Shown here one piece after another: positions 9,368-20,749 of a DNA stretch of 64,000 nucleotides. The stretch covers positions 65,182,248 to 65,246,247 of the forward strand of contig CM043944.1 of assembly GCA_014529385.2 (NCBI GenBank). Direction: 5' to 3'. The DNA is from Adiantum capillus-veneris (taxonomy: Eukaryota > Streptophyta > Polypodiopsida > Polypodiales > Pteridaceae). How positions within the stretch are numbered: the first letter of the stretch is position 1; each line of letters begins with the position of its first letter. The notes under the pieces were generated by a model that had not been told where the DNA came from, did not search any database, and was given only the letters and a program-made list of their open reading frames with translations. The position numbers and the translations under genes are program-made.

Positions 9368-9760
9368 GGGGTCTTGGGACACAAGCCCCTTAGCCTCTTG
9401 CCAACACCAGTTATGAGCCTCTTATGAGGAAATCCCTCTACTAGTTCTTATGGTCAAGTCTTGTCCTTGCAATCAAGCCTTGTCTTGTACTCAAGTCATG
9501 TAATCCAAGTCTTGTATCTAGATCTCTTAATAAAGTATTAAGTCTTGTAATCAATATTAAGCTTATCATCAAGTCCAAGTCATGTAATCCAAGTCTTGTA
9601 TCTAGATCTCTTAATAAAGTATTAAGTCTTGTAATCAATATTGAGATTATCATCAAGTCCAAGTTCTTGTACATTGTGAGCACCTCCTCTTGCTCTCTTC
9701 TAGCTCTATACGCAATCATAATAGTTTGGCAAGACTACCATCTTTTAATCTTCTCAATCC

Positions 9761-10470
9761 ATGGAGCCGACGATGGAAGATGTCATCAACGCAATGCAAA
9801 GCATCCAAGCTCAGTTACAAGAACTTCACAAGACTCAACACTCAACTTCAAGCAGGGCAACCCCTAATCTTGGGACCGGCGTTGCAAGATCTTCAACGTC
9901 AAATTCAAGAGCTTCAAGAGACAAGCACACATCAAGCACAAGCTGCAAGATCTAGCTATTCTCAACAACATAAGAAGGAGCCGAAGGTCGGCATGCCTGA
10001 AAAATTTGATGGGACTAGATCAAAGTTTAGAGGTTTTGTCCAACAAGTGCGTCTCTTCATTCGAATGCAATGAGAGCGTTATCTAGATGATGCTTCTCAA
10101 GTAGGCCTTATTGGGACCTTCCTCTTGGGTACGGGTCTCTCTTGGTTTGCTCCCTTACTTGAAAAAGAATCTCCTCTCCTTCATGAATTTGAAGCTTTTG
10201 TGCTGGAGTTCTCTGCAACCTTTGGGGATACTGATAGAGCAAGGGTTTCTGAAACCAAACTTAGAAATCTCCGCCAAGGAAAAAGACCTGCATCCATCTA
10301 TGCATCCGAATTTCAACAGCTCACTTGTGATCTGACTTGGCATGAGGAATATTTCATTATCCAATTTCAGTGGGGATTAAAGGATGACGTAAAACATCTT
10401 TTAATCACTATGCCGAAGGTTCACACACTAAGCAAGTTCATCTCTCAAGCAACAAGGTGTGATAATTGAC
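9761..10470 (+). pseudogene. Chromovirus gag (capsid region), broken
   Basis: The ATG at 9761 opens MEPTMEDVINAMQSIQAQLQEL, a coiled-coil-like gag N-terminus. The frame then shifts, and the capsid-like part is read from about 9966 (PEKFDGTRSKFRGFV) and 10125-10469 (TGLSWFAPLLEKESP... NLRQGKRPASIYASEFQQL... WGLKDDVKHLL), the retrotransposon gag pattern of chromoviruses. A TGA interrupts at about 10072, and a stop follows the CDN near 10467. Function when intact: forms the cytoplasmic virus-like particle that packages element RNA. Confidence 0.8.
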
Positions 10471-10479
10471 TATTTGAGA

Positions 10480-11318
10480 GGAGACAAGAGAGGCGTCTTG
10501 GGGCACCATTGCGACCCCAAACAGAAGTGACACATAATGGATACACACCTCAACAGGGCCATGAATCAAGCATTGAGACCATGCAAATTGATTCAACACG
10601 GTTTCAACCTCTCTCATCCCAGGAGAACCAAAGGCGACGCATTAATGGCTTATGTATGTATTGCGGAGAACAGGGGCACATAGTTCAACAGTGTCCAAGG
10701 AAGAGAAGGATGAAGGTTCATGGTGCAATGGCCTCAATGTGTTTGGAAAACATGGACGTCCAACCCCAATAGAGACCGACCGGTTGGACAAAAGACAAGA
10801 AAAAAAAGGTCTCTTTCTTCCCTGAATCCACTTCAAGTTTTATGCTACCAGTCAAGATCCATATGTTGGGTAGGCACATGGATTGTGAAGCATTACTATC
10901 ATGGACAAAGAATTTGCAAAAGAACAAAGGCATACCACCTGTGGAGAAGTCTAATCCAGTAACTGTAGAAGTCATTGATGGTCGTCCCCTCGCTTACGGG
11001 GATGTTAGGTATGAAACGTGCCCCATAGAAGTAACGTTGCAGGAGCATGTTTCAAGAATAGCGTTCAATATTATACAAAGCCCAAGCATTCCAATTGTTA
11101 TTGGGCTACCGTGGCTTGAATTACATAATCCTAACATCAATAGGAGGGCTCTGAGAATTGAACCACGAAAAGTACAAAAGAAGAAGGTAAGGTATAATAG
11201 GCCTATATATCTTGGATCCAAGGTCTTCATGCGTGAAGCTAAAAAATATCCAACTTTCTTGATCTTTGCAACACCAACCGACACGTCGACAACAATAATC
11301 ATGGAGGCATTGCCACAT
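10480..11318 (+). pseudogene. Chromovirus zinc knuckle and protease, broken
   Basis: A CCHC knuckle, CMYCGEQGHIVQQC, is intact at about 10654-10695. The protease follows in another frame (10842-11318): the conserved tail KSNPVTVEVIDGRPL and IPIVIGLPWLELHNPNI are readable. The expected D-S/T-G active-site triplet is missing: a small deletion and frameshift sit just before the MDKEFAK-equivalent region, so the protease cannot be active. Coding stops at 11318, where a nested LTR element begins. Confidence 0.75.
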
Positions 11319-12061
11319 TGTGGGCGTGTGAGGCTCTCCATGGGCAACCGGGAAAGCACGGGGCTTCTGACTGTGAGAAAGCAAGTTGGTGTAGGCTCCC
11401 ACCGAGTGAATGGAGCGCAGTTAGTGGTGTGTTAAGTGGTAGCAAAGGCAAATATCGATGATTAGAGAGTAAATGCTAGAGATAATTGAGAATTAGAACA
11501 TAATTAATGGTTAATAGGAAGAGAGAGCAAGAAAATGACACATATTTTGATGTCACAAACAACAGAATTCTTCATATTCATGATCTCTGACAACTTTGTT
11601 ACAATTCGACCGCATACGCCAACGTCGGTATGCACCTCGATCTGAAACCCCAAATCAAAAATCCCCCAGCTGAAGAACCCTAGGGGTTGATAGAAAAATT
11701 TCAACCCCTTTTAATCCCTGTACTACTCTTGAATCCCTATGTTGTCTTCTTCGCCAAGATTCTTCCTTTTACAAACCCCTTATCATAAATTTCCTGCCCA
11801 TTGAAAGCAATTGTCTTGCTTTTGTCTTCACTTCCCTACCCTTTCCTTGGCGGCTCTCCTCCATTCATGCACCACTTTGATTGAGAACACCTTCCTTCCC
11901 CTTTTGCTTCACTCGCATATCCTTGTTAATCGAGAGAGAGCATGAAAGCTTCTCCCTCCTGTACTTCTTACCCGTGGATGATCCTTTTCCAGCTTGCCTT
12001 TGTCAAGATTCCCTTTGAGCTCTCCTTCTTCTCCCAATCCTCTTCCTTCGTATGCTTGTGG

Positions 12062-12143
<82 letters not shown>

Positions 12144-12778
12144 TAGAGAGAGTTATGGAAGCTTGCCGCCCCTTCAGCATGCAACTCTCAAAACTCCTCT
12201 CGGCCGCCCTTTTTTCTATAGCTCTCGGAGCTCTCTCGGGCCCCCTTCTTCCTACAGCTCGACCTCCTCAAGCCTTGAAGCTTTGACCTCCCCTTGACGC
12301 CCTCCTCTTTTCATGCAGCTCAGGATCCCTTCTCTTATCTCTTCTCTAGCCTTGCCAACCCCAACGGCACCTGTCACCCTCCCCTGATGCTCTCGGCCTG
12401 CCTTTGCTCCTCCTTGGCCAATAGCGATAACTCTAGTGGTCGCCCTTGTAGCTGGCCGCCCTCAAAGACCGTCCCCTGGAAAATACTAAATTGCCCATAA
12501 ATTTTTCATCCAGACTCCAATCGGCGACCTGTAAAGACAGGCTTGTAGAGCATTCTAGGTAGTACAACTTTGGTCTTTAAAACTTCATTCTAGTAGCATC
12601 ACCATAGCTTGGTCTGTAGGCATCAATCTTTTTTCTTGGCTATAAATGCATAAAAAACATTCATACCTGTCAATCGTGTTATCATATAAGATTTTGGCAT
12701 AAGTGATAAGTTTGTCAAAAATTGAAAAATGCTTGCAGATCCTTCTTTTTCATACGGTTCCCGCAAAGTGGCACGACA
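11319..12778 (-). repeat. 3' LTR of the nested element (left copy)
   Basis: 1460 bp, matching 14645-16034 over its whole length by eye. At the place where the right copy has (GA)n, this copy has (CT)n followed by (TA)n (12064-12141). Confidence 0.8.
12064..12141. repeat. (CT)n(TA)n compound microsatellite inside an LTR
   Basis: About 14 CT units followed by about 25 TA units; flanked on both sides by sequence shared with the sister LTR. Confidence 0.95.
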
Positions 12779-13021
12779 TCCACCACCTTTGAACCTGCAC
12801 ATCCTCTGGTATGTGCCAACTGCATCAAATCTTCAAGCATTATTTTGGTTGGCACATGAATCCCTATGTTAGGACACATAGACATCCCCCTGTCCAAAAT
12901 CCATAGCCATCGGGTAGTCCGTCTAGATCAAATGGAATAAGAAGAAATTGTCCAAACATTGGAGCTTCATAAAACCCTTCCAGAATATGTAGCTTCATAA
13001 ACCCTTCTAGAATATGCAGCG

Positions 13022-14598
13022 TCAAAACCCATATTTTATGCATACTCTAAAGGTGTCACATAACATAACACCATAGCTTGGCCCCAATAGCATGCAACCA
13101 TGTTGAATTTTCTTCCAAAATTTGTCAGATTCTCTCGTTTTGAACTTCATGTTGAGCACATAGAACCTGTATTCTTTGCAAAACGGGGAAATCTGTCCAG
13201 AATCAAGTGAAAGCACCAAACCCTTGTCGATAATTGGGAAAAAAAAATTTCCTTTGGCATGCACACATGAGCAACTAATCCCCTCTGCTGGCAACCATAA
13301 GATCCCTGACATGATGACTAGTAAGGGGAATAAAATAAAAAATCCATACCGTGCATATCCTCTGATAAACCTGGTAAACATCTTTTGAAAATTTTGGTTG
13401 TCTTGCCACCTTGGTAGATGATCCGGTATACCATCTTCATGTCTTATAGCTTTAAATTCTTGATGCACTTGCTGGTACCCCATTCCCTCATCATCTCATC
13501 ACAAGGAAGATTTCCAATATTCTCTACATCTTTGATTTTTGGAGCATCACTCTCACACATAGTCTTGTCTATGCATAAGTCTTCTACTTGCTCTTCTTCA
13601 AAAAGATCAATGTCTACTGTAAGCCCATCCTCCTGCTATAAAACGTGCACCCCCTTTGAATTGGCATTCCCTTCATAAGCGGTATCACTACATACTATAC
13701 CCCATGCATGTAAGTCACACAGGAAAGCATCAATGATGCCATCCTCATCCTGTTCAGAAGCATCACCACATGTATGCACTTCCTCCATAATAAATTTAGA
13801 GTCTTGCTCCTATTTAGATGTATCAAATGACAAATCCATGGTATCCTGTGTAGTTTCCACATCATGGTAATCATCCTCTTTTAGATTCAAAGATTTATCA
13901 CATACCTCTGTATAATCCACATGCATAATGTCCCCTTGTGAGTTGATAACAAAACAACTAGCATCTTCATTATTAGCTTCATCTAGGTTGCTAATGACAC
14001 AGCCTTTAGCTTGTAGTGATTCTGAGAATTCTTCATTGATGCCAAGGTTTGGCTCTTCAACTTGTGCAACATCTCCCAATGCATCTTGTTTTGCTGCTAC
14101 TCTCACACAAACTTGTTCCCAAAATTCTTCATAATTTAGTACCTGCTCATCCTAGTCTCCCATTTCCTCTGCCATAATTTCACTACTGGCATGCAAAAGT
14201 GCTTCTTTAAAATACTCCCAACAGTCTGCATATTCCCAAGCAAGATCTTCAACTTTTGCAGTCAAACTTGAAATAACCAACCGCTTAAACGACTTCACCA
14301 TAAGCTCCTCTGGAACTTCGCGTGTCTACATCTCCATTTCATAACACGAAAGGTATCCCATCAGATTGTAGAACTCAAACATATTGCATTTGGCATACAC
14401 AACATCCAATGCTGTGTCCACAGCATCTTCTAATTTCCTTTGCTTTGCTTCTTGTACCCTTGTCTGTCATAACAATGCATCCACCATCTGCATCAATTTT
14501 GTAAAATCCGGTGTTTTTTGTATCTCTTGAAAGAAGCATGACAGGCTTATGTGTAAAAGTTTTTCTAAAGCATCCTGTATCCCCCGCTGCGGCTCCAT
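13022..14598 (-). pseudogene. Unknown decayed ORF inside the nested LTR element
   Basis: From an ATG at 14598 (about 45 bases inside the 5' LTR) one minus-strand frame reads protein-like sequence for roughly 370 codons, interrupted by several in-frame stops. A shifted frame continues it at 13483-13022 (FIRGYARYGFF, LPAEGISCSC, ESDKFWKKIQH). The first part is acidic and helix-prone (EDLAWEYADCWEYFKEALLHA; EEFWEQVCVRVAAKQDA). I recognise no gag, protease, RT, integrase or known host domain. It may be a divergent gag-like protein or a captured host gene. The ATG position just after the primer site fits the element's first ORF. Confidence 0.45.
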
Positions 14599-14644
14599 CT
14601 GTACTCTCTCACCCTGGCTAATTTCACGTCGGGTTCACCAAAAA

Positions 14645-15319
14645 TGTCGCGTGTGAGGCTCTCCATGGGTGACCGGGAAAGCACGGGGCTTTTCGCTATG
14701 AGAAAGCAAGTTGGTGTAGGCTCCCACCGAGTGAATGGAGTGCAGTTAGTGGTGTGTTAAGCGGTAACAAACGCAAATATCAATGATTAGAGAGTAAATG
14801 CGAGAGATAATTGAGGATTAGAACATAATTAATGGTTAATAGGAAGAGAGAGCAAGAAAGGGACACATATTTTGATCTGAAACCCCAAATCAAAAATCCC
14901 TCAGCTGAAGAACCCCACCCTGTTGACAGAAAAATTTCAACCCCTTTTAATCCACATACTTCTCTTGAATCCCTATGTTGTCTTCTTCGCCAAGATTCTT
15001 CCTTTTACAAACCCCTTATCAAAAATTCCCTGCCCATTGAAAGCAATTGTCCTACTTTTATCTTCACTTTCCTACCCTTTCCTTGGTGGCTCTCCTCCAT
15101 TCATGCACCACTTTGATTGAGAATGAGAGCAAGAGCGAGAGCCTTTACCTTCCCCTTTTGCTTCACTTGCATATCCTTGTTAATCAAGAGAGAGCATGAA
15201 AGATTCTCCCTCCCGTCCTTCTTGCCCGTGGATGATCCTTTTCCAAGTTTCCTTTGTCAAAATTCCCTTTGAGCTCTCCTTATTCTCTCAATCCCCTTCC
15301 TTCGTATGCTTGTGGATCC

Positions 15320-15410
<91 letters not shown>

Positions 15411-16034
15411 ATGGAAGCTTGCCGCCCCTTCAACATGCAGCTCTCAAAGCTCCTCTCGGACACCTTTTTTTTTTGCCGCTCTCGGAGCTCTCTTGGGCCC
15501 CCTTCTTCCTACAGTTCGACCTCCTCATGCCTTGAAGCTTTGACCTCCCCTTGGCACCTTCCTCTTTTCATGCAGCTCGGGATCCCTTCTCCTATCTATT
15601 GTCTAGCCTTGCCAACCCCAATGGCACTTGTCACCCTCCCCTCATGCTCTCGGCCTCCCTTTGCTCCTGCTTGGCCACTAGCGATAAGGCTAGTGGTCGC
15701 CCCTGTAGCTGGCCGCCCTCAAAGATCGGCCCCTGGAAAATACTAAATTGCCCATAACGTTTTCATCTAGACTCCAATGGATGAGCTGTAAAGACAGTCT
15801 TGTAGCATTCTAGGTAGTACAACTTTGGTCTTTGAAACTTCATTCTAGTAGCATCACCATAGCTTGGTCTGTAGGCATCAATCTTTATTTTATGGCTATA
15901 AATCCATTAAAAACATACATATCAATCAATCCTGTTATCATATCAGATTCTGGCATAAGTGATAAATTTGTCAAAAAATGAAAAATGCTTGCAGATCCTT
16001 CTTTTTCATATGGTGCCCGCAAAGCGGCACGACA
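14645..16034 (-). repeat. 5' LTR of the nested element (right copy)
   Basis: 1390 bp, sister of 11319-12778. Carries (GA)n at 15322-15408. Chromovirus RT coding restarts directly after its CGACA end. Confidence 0.8.
15322..15408. repeat. (GA)n microsatellite inside an LTR
   Basis: About 43 GA units, opposite in strand composition to the (CT)n(TA)n at the equivalent place in the other LTR. Confidence 0.97.
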
Positions 16035-17470
16035 CGTCAATATCAAGATTACAATGATGTTTTTGAGAAGAATAATGTAGACCTCTTACCGGAGCATCGA
16101 CCCTATGATTGTGCTATAGAGCTTCAGGAGGGAACCCAACCCCCTTTTGGCCCAATATATGATCTATCTCAAGATGAATTGTTAGAATTATGAAAAAATA
16201 TTGATGAGGATCTTGCTAAGGGGTTCATACGGCATTCAAATTCCGCAGCAGAAGCTTACTCTTTGTAAAAAAGAAGGACGGAACTCTCCGGATGTGCGTG
16301 GATTATAGGGGCCTAAACAAGATCACCGTCAAGAATCGCTATCCCCTTCCCTTGATCCCAGAGCTTCTTGAGCACCTTGGCAAGGCAAGAATACTTACAA
16401 AAATAGACATTCGTGGTGCTTACAACCTAGTGAGAATCAAAGAAGGTGATGAATGGAAGACAACCTTTCGGACAAGGTATGGCCACTTTGAATATACCTT
16501 CATGCCATTTGGTCTCACAAATGCCCCAGCTGTTTTTCAAGATTTAATGAACGATATCTTTCGGGAGTATTTGGATTATTTTGTGGTAATATCTTTGACT
16601 GATATCTTGATATTTTCCAAGGATCAAGAAGAGCATGAGCACCATGTATGATCAGTGCTTGAAAAGATTCGTGCATCAGGGTTATATGCAAAGTTGGAGA
16701 AGTGCTCTTTTCATCAATCTAAGGTGGAATTTCTTGGTTATGTACTTTCTGAAAAGAGAATCTCCATGGATCCAAAGAAGGTTCAAACCATCCTTGATTG
16801 GGAGACACCCACCTCGGTAAGAGATGTTCAATGTCTCCTCGGTTTTGCAAATTTTTATTGTATCTTTATAAAGGGATACTCCAAGGTGGTTACAACACTC
16901 ACAAGGTTGACAGGCTATATAATAAGTTTGTCTGGGACTTAGAGGCTGTGAAAGCATTTTAGACTCTCAATCAAGCTTTCACGACCGCAACCATTCTAAT
17001 TCACGTAGATCCTACAAAACCTTTCATCCTAGAAATAGCCGCTTCATATTTTTCCCTTGGCGCTATTCTATCCGAAGTAGGAGAGGATGGTCGAGTACAT
17101 TCAGTGGCTTTTCATTCCGCAACTTCTTTGCTGCAGAAATCAATTATAAATTAGTGACAAAGAGCTCTTAGCAATCATCGACTCCTTCGACACTTGGCGT
17201 CACCTACTTGAAGGAGCTCCTCATAAGATCACTGTCTATACAGATCACAAGAATTTGGAATACTTCATGGCATCCCGCATCTTGAATTGTCGCCAAGCCA
17301 GGTGGAGTCGTATCCTATCAAGGTTTGATTTTCTTATCTCTTATAGACCTGGCCATCAACAAGGTAAGCCAGATGCCTTATCAAGAAGATCCTACCTTGC
17401 ACCTAGAGAAGGCAATGTAGCATTTGATCAACAAGAGTTAGTGATTTTGAAACCTGAGTAGCTTAAGCTA
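16035..17470 (+). pseudogene. Chromovirus reverse transcriptase and RNase H, broken
   Basis: Resumes with RQYQDYNDVFEKNN and LPEHRPYDCAIELQEG, the pre-RT linker. The RT has [38 protein letters not shown] and EFLGYVLSEKRISMDPKKV. The catalytic box, normally YLDD, reads SLTD ([11 protein letters not shown]), which loses the first catalytic Asp. RNase H is recognisable at 17040-17470 ([55 protein letters not shown]). Several frameshifts and stops separate the parts. It would have copied element RNA into cDNA inside the particle. Confidence 0.88.
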
Positions 17471-17648
17471 AACGCCACCATGCGCCAAGCTCCTGAAGAT
17501 TCTACTTTTCTTTCTAAGGTGAAGACCAAATTGCCAAAGACCTACTTGCTCAGAATATTAGACAACAACTACAAGGACAAGAGGTTAATGAGGACTTTCA
17601 AGAAATTGATGGACTAATTTACTATAAGGGTCTTCTCTATATTCCTCC

Positions 17649-18578
17649 ATGACCAACACGCTTGGAGGTACTTCAACAACGGCAAGGCATTTTGGGGTTA
17701 ATAAGACAATTGAGCTTCTCTCCCGTGACTTTTGGTGGCCTCAAATGTGGAAGATTTTCAAGGAGTATGTAGGCACTTGTGACACTTGCAATAGATCAAA
17801 GGCCCCTCGTCATCGTCCTCATGGGTTACTCCATCCCTTGCCCATTCCAAGAAAACCATGGTCATCCATCTCCATGGATTTCATTGTAGAGCTACTCTTG
17901 TCACAAGGATTTGAGTCCATTTTAGTAGTCGTGGATCGTTTTACAAAAGTGACACACTTCATTCCAACCACTAAAACCATCACCAGCGAAGGTACGACCA
18001 AACTCTTTCTGCAACATATCTATTGTCATCATGGATTACCGGATGACATAGTTTTTGATCGAGGCCCACAATTCATCTCTAGCTTTTGGAAAAGCTTATT
18101 CAAGCTACTCGGAGGACAAATCAACCTCTCCTCAGCCAATCACCCACAAAGTGATGGACAAACAGAGAGAGTAAATCAAGTTTTGGAACAGTATCTCCGT
18201 TGTACTATCAATTATCACCAGGATAATTGGGTTGAGCTCCTACGGCTAGCAGAATTCTTCTATAATAACAGTTTTCATACCTCCACCCGTCACACTCCAT
18301 TCTTTGCTAATTATGGTCAACATCCCAAACAAGATATCCACAGACACCATCAAGTCAAGAATCTAGCTGCTATACATCTTACACAACAATTATCTGCAAT
18401 TCACAAAGAACTTCAATTCATATCCAAGAAGCTCAATCCAAGTATAAGGAAAGTGCAGATCTCTATCGCATGCAACATCCAAAATACAAAGAAGGGGATA
18501 AAGTGTGTCTCCTCCGGCGTGATCTGCGTTCATCTCGTCCCTGTCAAAAGCTTGATTATTAAGACTTGGCCCATTTAA
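17649..18578 (+). pseudogene. Chromovirus integrase
   Basis: A long uninterrupted stretch. Part of the HHCC zinc domain (CDTCNRSKAPRH) precedes the DDE core: first Asp in SISMDFIVELL, second in IVFDRGPQF (usually SDRGPQF), and Glu in GQTERVNQVLEQY. NSFHTSTRHTPFFANYGQHP is the usual core end. The C-terminal GPxF part frameshifts near 18450. Role when intact: inserts cDNA into the chromosome. The upstream part of this frame before about 17690 is not the real start, because pol is translated as a polyprotein. Confidence 0.88.
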
Positions 18579-18618
18579 AATTATCCGTCAAGTCAATCCA
18601 ATCACCTATCGACTCCGA

Positions 18619-18954
18619 TTGCCCTCATCCATGAAAATCCATCCGGTCTTTCATGTCTCAGTCCTAGAACCTTGTCACACATCTAAGATCCCAGGAAGAG
18701 CCCTACAACCACCTCCTCCGATTGAGATTCAAGGACATGACAAATATGAGGTCGAGAAAGTCCTAGATTCTCGAGTTTCGCGTGACAGGTTACAGTACTT
18801 GGTGCATTGGAAAGGCTATGATGTTAATGAACGAGCCTCGGAACCAACACACAATCTTCACCATGCATCTCTCAAAGTCCAAGAGTTCCATCAACAACAT
18901 CCATGGAAGCCCCAGTCAAGGAACACCACTGCTCCTCGTGGAACTCATCGCTAA
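18619..18954 (+). pseudogene. Chromodomain at the integrase C-terminus
   Basis: After HPVFHVSVLEPC the frame reads YEVEKVLDSRVSRDRLQYLVHWKGYD, a chromodomain with its aromatic cage region. The usual W in 'xxxTWEP' is replaced (NERASEPTHNL). Known: such chromodomains steer chromovirus integration toward histone marks of heterochromatin. This places the element in the chromovirus branch. The polypurine tract and LTR follow directly. Confidence 0.85.
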
Positions 18955-18966
18955 AGGAGGGGGTAA

Positions 18967-19657
18967 TGTCATGGATGCTTGAGAGTCAGTCGCTGCCTGC
19001 ATCATTGCCTACATCATCGATAGAAGGCTCTAGAAGAATCTAGAAGATTCTAGAAGGTTCTAAAAGTATCAAGTAGATTTTAGAAGTTTCTAGAAGCATG
19101 GAGAAGATTCCGAAGGACTCTAAAAGTTTCTGAAAAGCTCTAGAAAGTTGAAGAGGATCTAATAGGTTCTAGAAGAACTAGAAGGATCAAAAAGTTTCTA
19201 GAAGCTTGGAGAAGATTCCGGAAGAATCTAGAAGTTTCTGGAAAGCTCTAGAAAGTTGAAGAAGGATCCAGAAGGTTCTAGAAGAACTAGAAGGATCAAG
19301 AAGGTTCTAGAAGATTCTAACCTCCTCAAGAAGAACCTAGAAAGTCCTAACCTCCTCAAGTAACCTCCTCAAGCACTAGTATAAATAGGGGTCTTGGGCC
19401 ACAAGTCCCTCAATCTTGCCAGCACCAGTTGTGAGCCTCTTATGAGGAAATCCCTCTTCTAGTTCTTATGTTCAAGTCTTGTCCATGCAATCAAGCCTTG
19501 TCTTGTACTCAACTCATGTAATCCAAGTCTTCTATCTAGCTCTCTTAATGAAGTATTAAGTCTTGTAGTCAATATTAAGCTTATCATCAAGTCCAAGTTC
19601 TTGTACATTGTGAGTGCCTCCTCTTGCTCTCTTCTAGCTCTATATGCACTCATAACA
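18967..19657 (+). repeat. Chromovirus 3' LTR
   Basis: 691 bp, begins TGTCATGGATGC after the polypurine tract (AAAGGAGGGGGTAA) and ends CATAACA. It is shorter than the 5' LTR, which has an extra internal duplication. Carries its own HSE array and TATA box. Confidence 0.88.
19018..19319 (+). promoter_or_regulatory. Heat-shock-element array in the 3' LTR
   Basis: The same alternating GAA/TTC chain as in the 5' LTR, with perfect trimers or longer runs in TAGAAGATTCTAGAAGGTTC (near 19040), AGAAGTTTCTAGAAG (near 19083), AGAAGATTCCGGAAG (near 19211), AGAAGTTTCTGGAAA (near 19230) and GGTTCTAGAAGATTC (near 19303). The repeat phase differs from the left LTR, yet HSE spacing is kept. A TATA box follows at 19380. 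Confidence 0.7.
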
Positions 19658-19662
19658 ATTAG
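19658..19662. repeat. Target-site duplication, right (ATTAG)
   Basis: Partner of ATCAG at 8984-8988, one mismatch. Confidence 0.65.
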
Positions 19663-20400
19663 GACACAAGACACTGCATGGTTGCCACTAGGACACACCC
19701 CTTTCCACCAAATGAAACCTTGCCCATCCAGCACATATACCCTAGCAAACACAAATACAACAAGAAAAACAATATACTTGGGAGCTACACCACAAAAGAA
19801 CAATATAGCCGATTAAGGGGGGAGCCAACACACTCCATCACCTCGCAGTAGCTCCATCACCCACCATCTCGAGTAGGAGCATAAAGCTACATATCCATAA
19901 AGCCACACGAACATGCATATCAATAGCAAACTCTGAAGCAGGGGGGTCCGCAATTGCCACACAAAAGTGTATCGTGCTTCCACCACCATATCATTCTCCT
20001 ACGAGCGCCCCAGAACTCGACCATAACCTCCAAAAAAACAGCCAAGCACCATCAAAACCACCGCACATACTAGATCGACGACCCCATGAGGCTAGGTGAG
20101 ATGGGTTTTCCTCCCATGAGGAGAAGGGGCTGCCGCCAAGCCCGAAATACCAAAAATCCACTTTCGCTAGAGAGAACAAGTCACGAAGGGGGACACAATG
20201 CAATCGGGAGTCCCTCCCTAGGAGGAACGCATGTATCTTCGAGCACCAAGGGACTCTCCCACCTCCACAAACCAGCCTTCAGTGCAAATCAAACAAGCCC
20301 CAAGCGAGAAATTTGTAGACAACCAAGGCAGGCGGCAACAAACCTTGGCGCTAGCTTCTCTCCCTCTCCTTTTTCCTTTTTTAATAACGATTTTATTACA
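19663..20400 (-). other. Probable continuation of the sequence split by the chromovirus
   Basis: No reliable ORF. By the target duplication it is the other half of the LINE-like 3' end at 8811-8983. Read on the minus strand it is G/T-rich, resembling a plant LINE or other transcribed 3' region. It ends in a pyrimidine-rich block near 20360-20385. Confidence 0.3.
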
Positions 20401-20749
20401 TACATGTGTAGGGAGAAGAAGAATGAGTTCCCCAATAAATAATGGGCAAAAGTTTGTAAGTCTATATATATACTACATGGCATCTAGTATCAAATACTAT
20501 CTTTTACAAGAATAAGTTTATATTATAGCCGTCCTCATGTCTTCCTGGTTGACCATTGCGTCATTCTTCACAGTGTCTTCATCCGGAAAGAAGAGTTTTA
20601 AAAAGAAGAGTTTTGAAGAGTTTGGAGTCTTGGAAGTTGGGCGATCAAACCTTTTAAATGACTAATTGTTGACAGTTTCTCAAGTTCCTTCAAAAGTCTC
20701 AATTGTTTTGATTGGATAGCTTTCGTATTACTCAAACACGAATTCAACA

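Larger units (their letters stand above)
8989..9723 (+). repeat. Chromovirus 5' LTR
   Basis: Begins TGTCATGG and ends CATAATA (CATAACA in the right copy). U3 holds an array of heat-shock-element half-sites at 9056-9299, a TATA box at 9360-9367, and a tandem duplication in the R-U5 part (an AAGTCATGTAATCCAAGTCT block repeats at about 9505 and 9583). Confidence 0.88.
11319..16034 (-). mobile_element. Nested non-autonomous LTR element (LARD-like), minus
   Basis: Two long direct repeats, 11319-12778 and 14645-16034, surround 1.87 kb of interior and interrupt the chromovirus pol; chromovirus coding resumes at 16035. The LTRs begin TGTCGCGTGTGAGG (right copy) and end GGCACGACA, so the ends form TGTCG...CGACA. 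On the minus strand a primer-site-like TGGTGAACCCGACG follows the right LTR, and a purine-rich AAAGGTGGTGGA precedes the left one, which fixes the orientation. No gag/pol domain was recognised in the interior. The target duplication is unclear (left flank CACAT, right flank CGTCA). Confidence 0.75.
8989..19657 (+). mobile_element. Ty3/gypsy chromovirus, plus strand, interrupted by a nested LTR element
   Basis: Flanked by LTRs of 735 bp (8989-9723) and 691 bp (18967-19657) starting TGTCATGGATGCTTGAGAG. A polypurine tract AAAGGAGGGGG precedes the right LTR. Domain order is gag with CCHC knuckle, protease, RT, RNase H, integrase, chromodomain, which is the chromovirus order. A 4.7 kb LTR element (11319-16034, opposite orientation) sits between protease and RT. 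All coding parts carry stops or frameshifts, and the protease and RT active sites are lost, so this copy is dead. LTR divergence is visible by eye, implying an old insertion. Confidence 0.9.

Noticed and set aside
11121-11402. Minus-strand ORFs over chromovirus protease
   Set aside because: Shadows of the plus-strand protease frame, with no domain pattern of their own.
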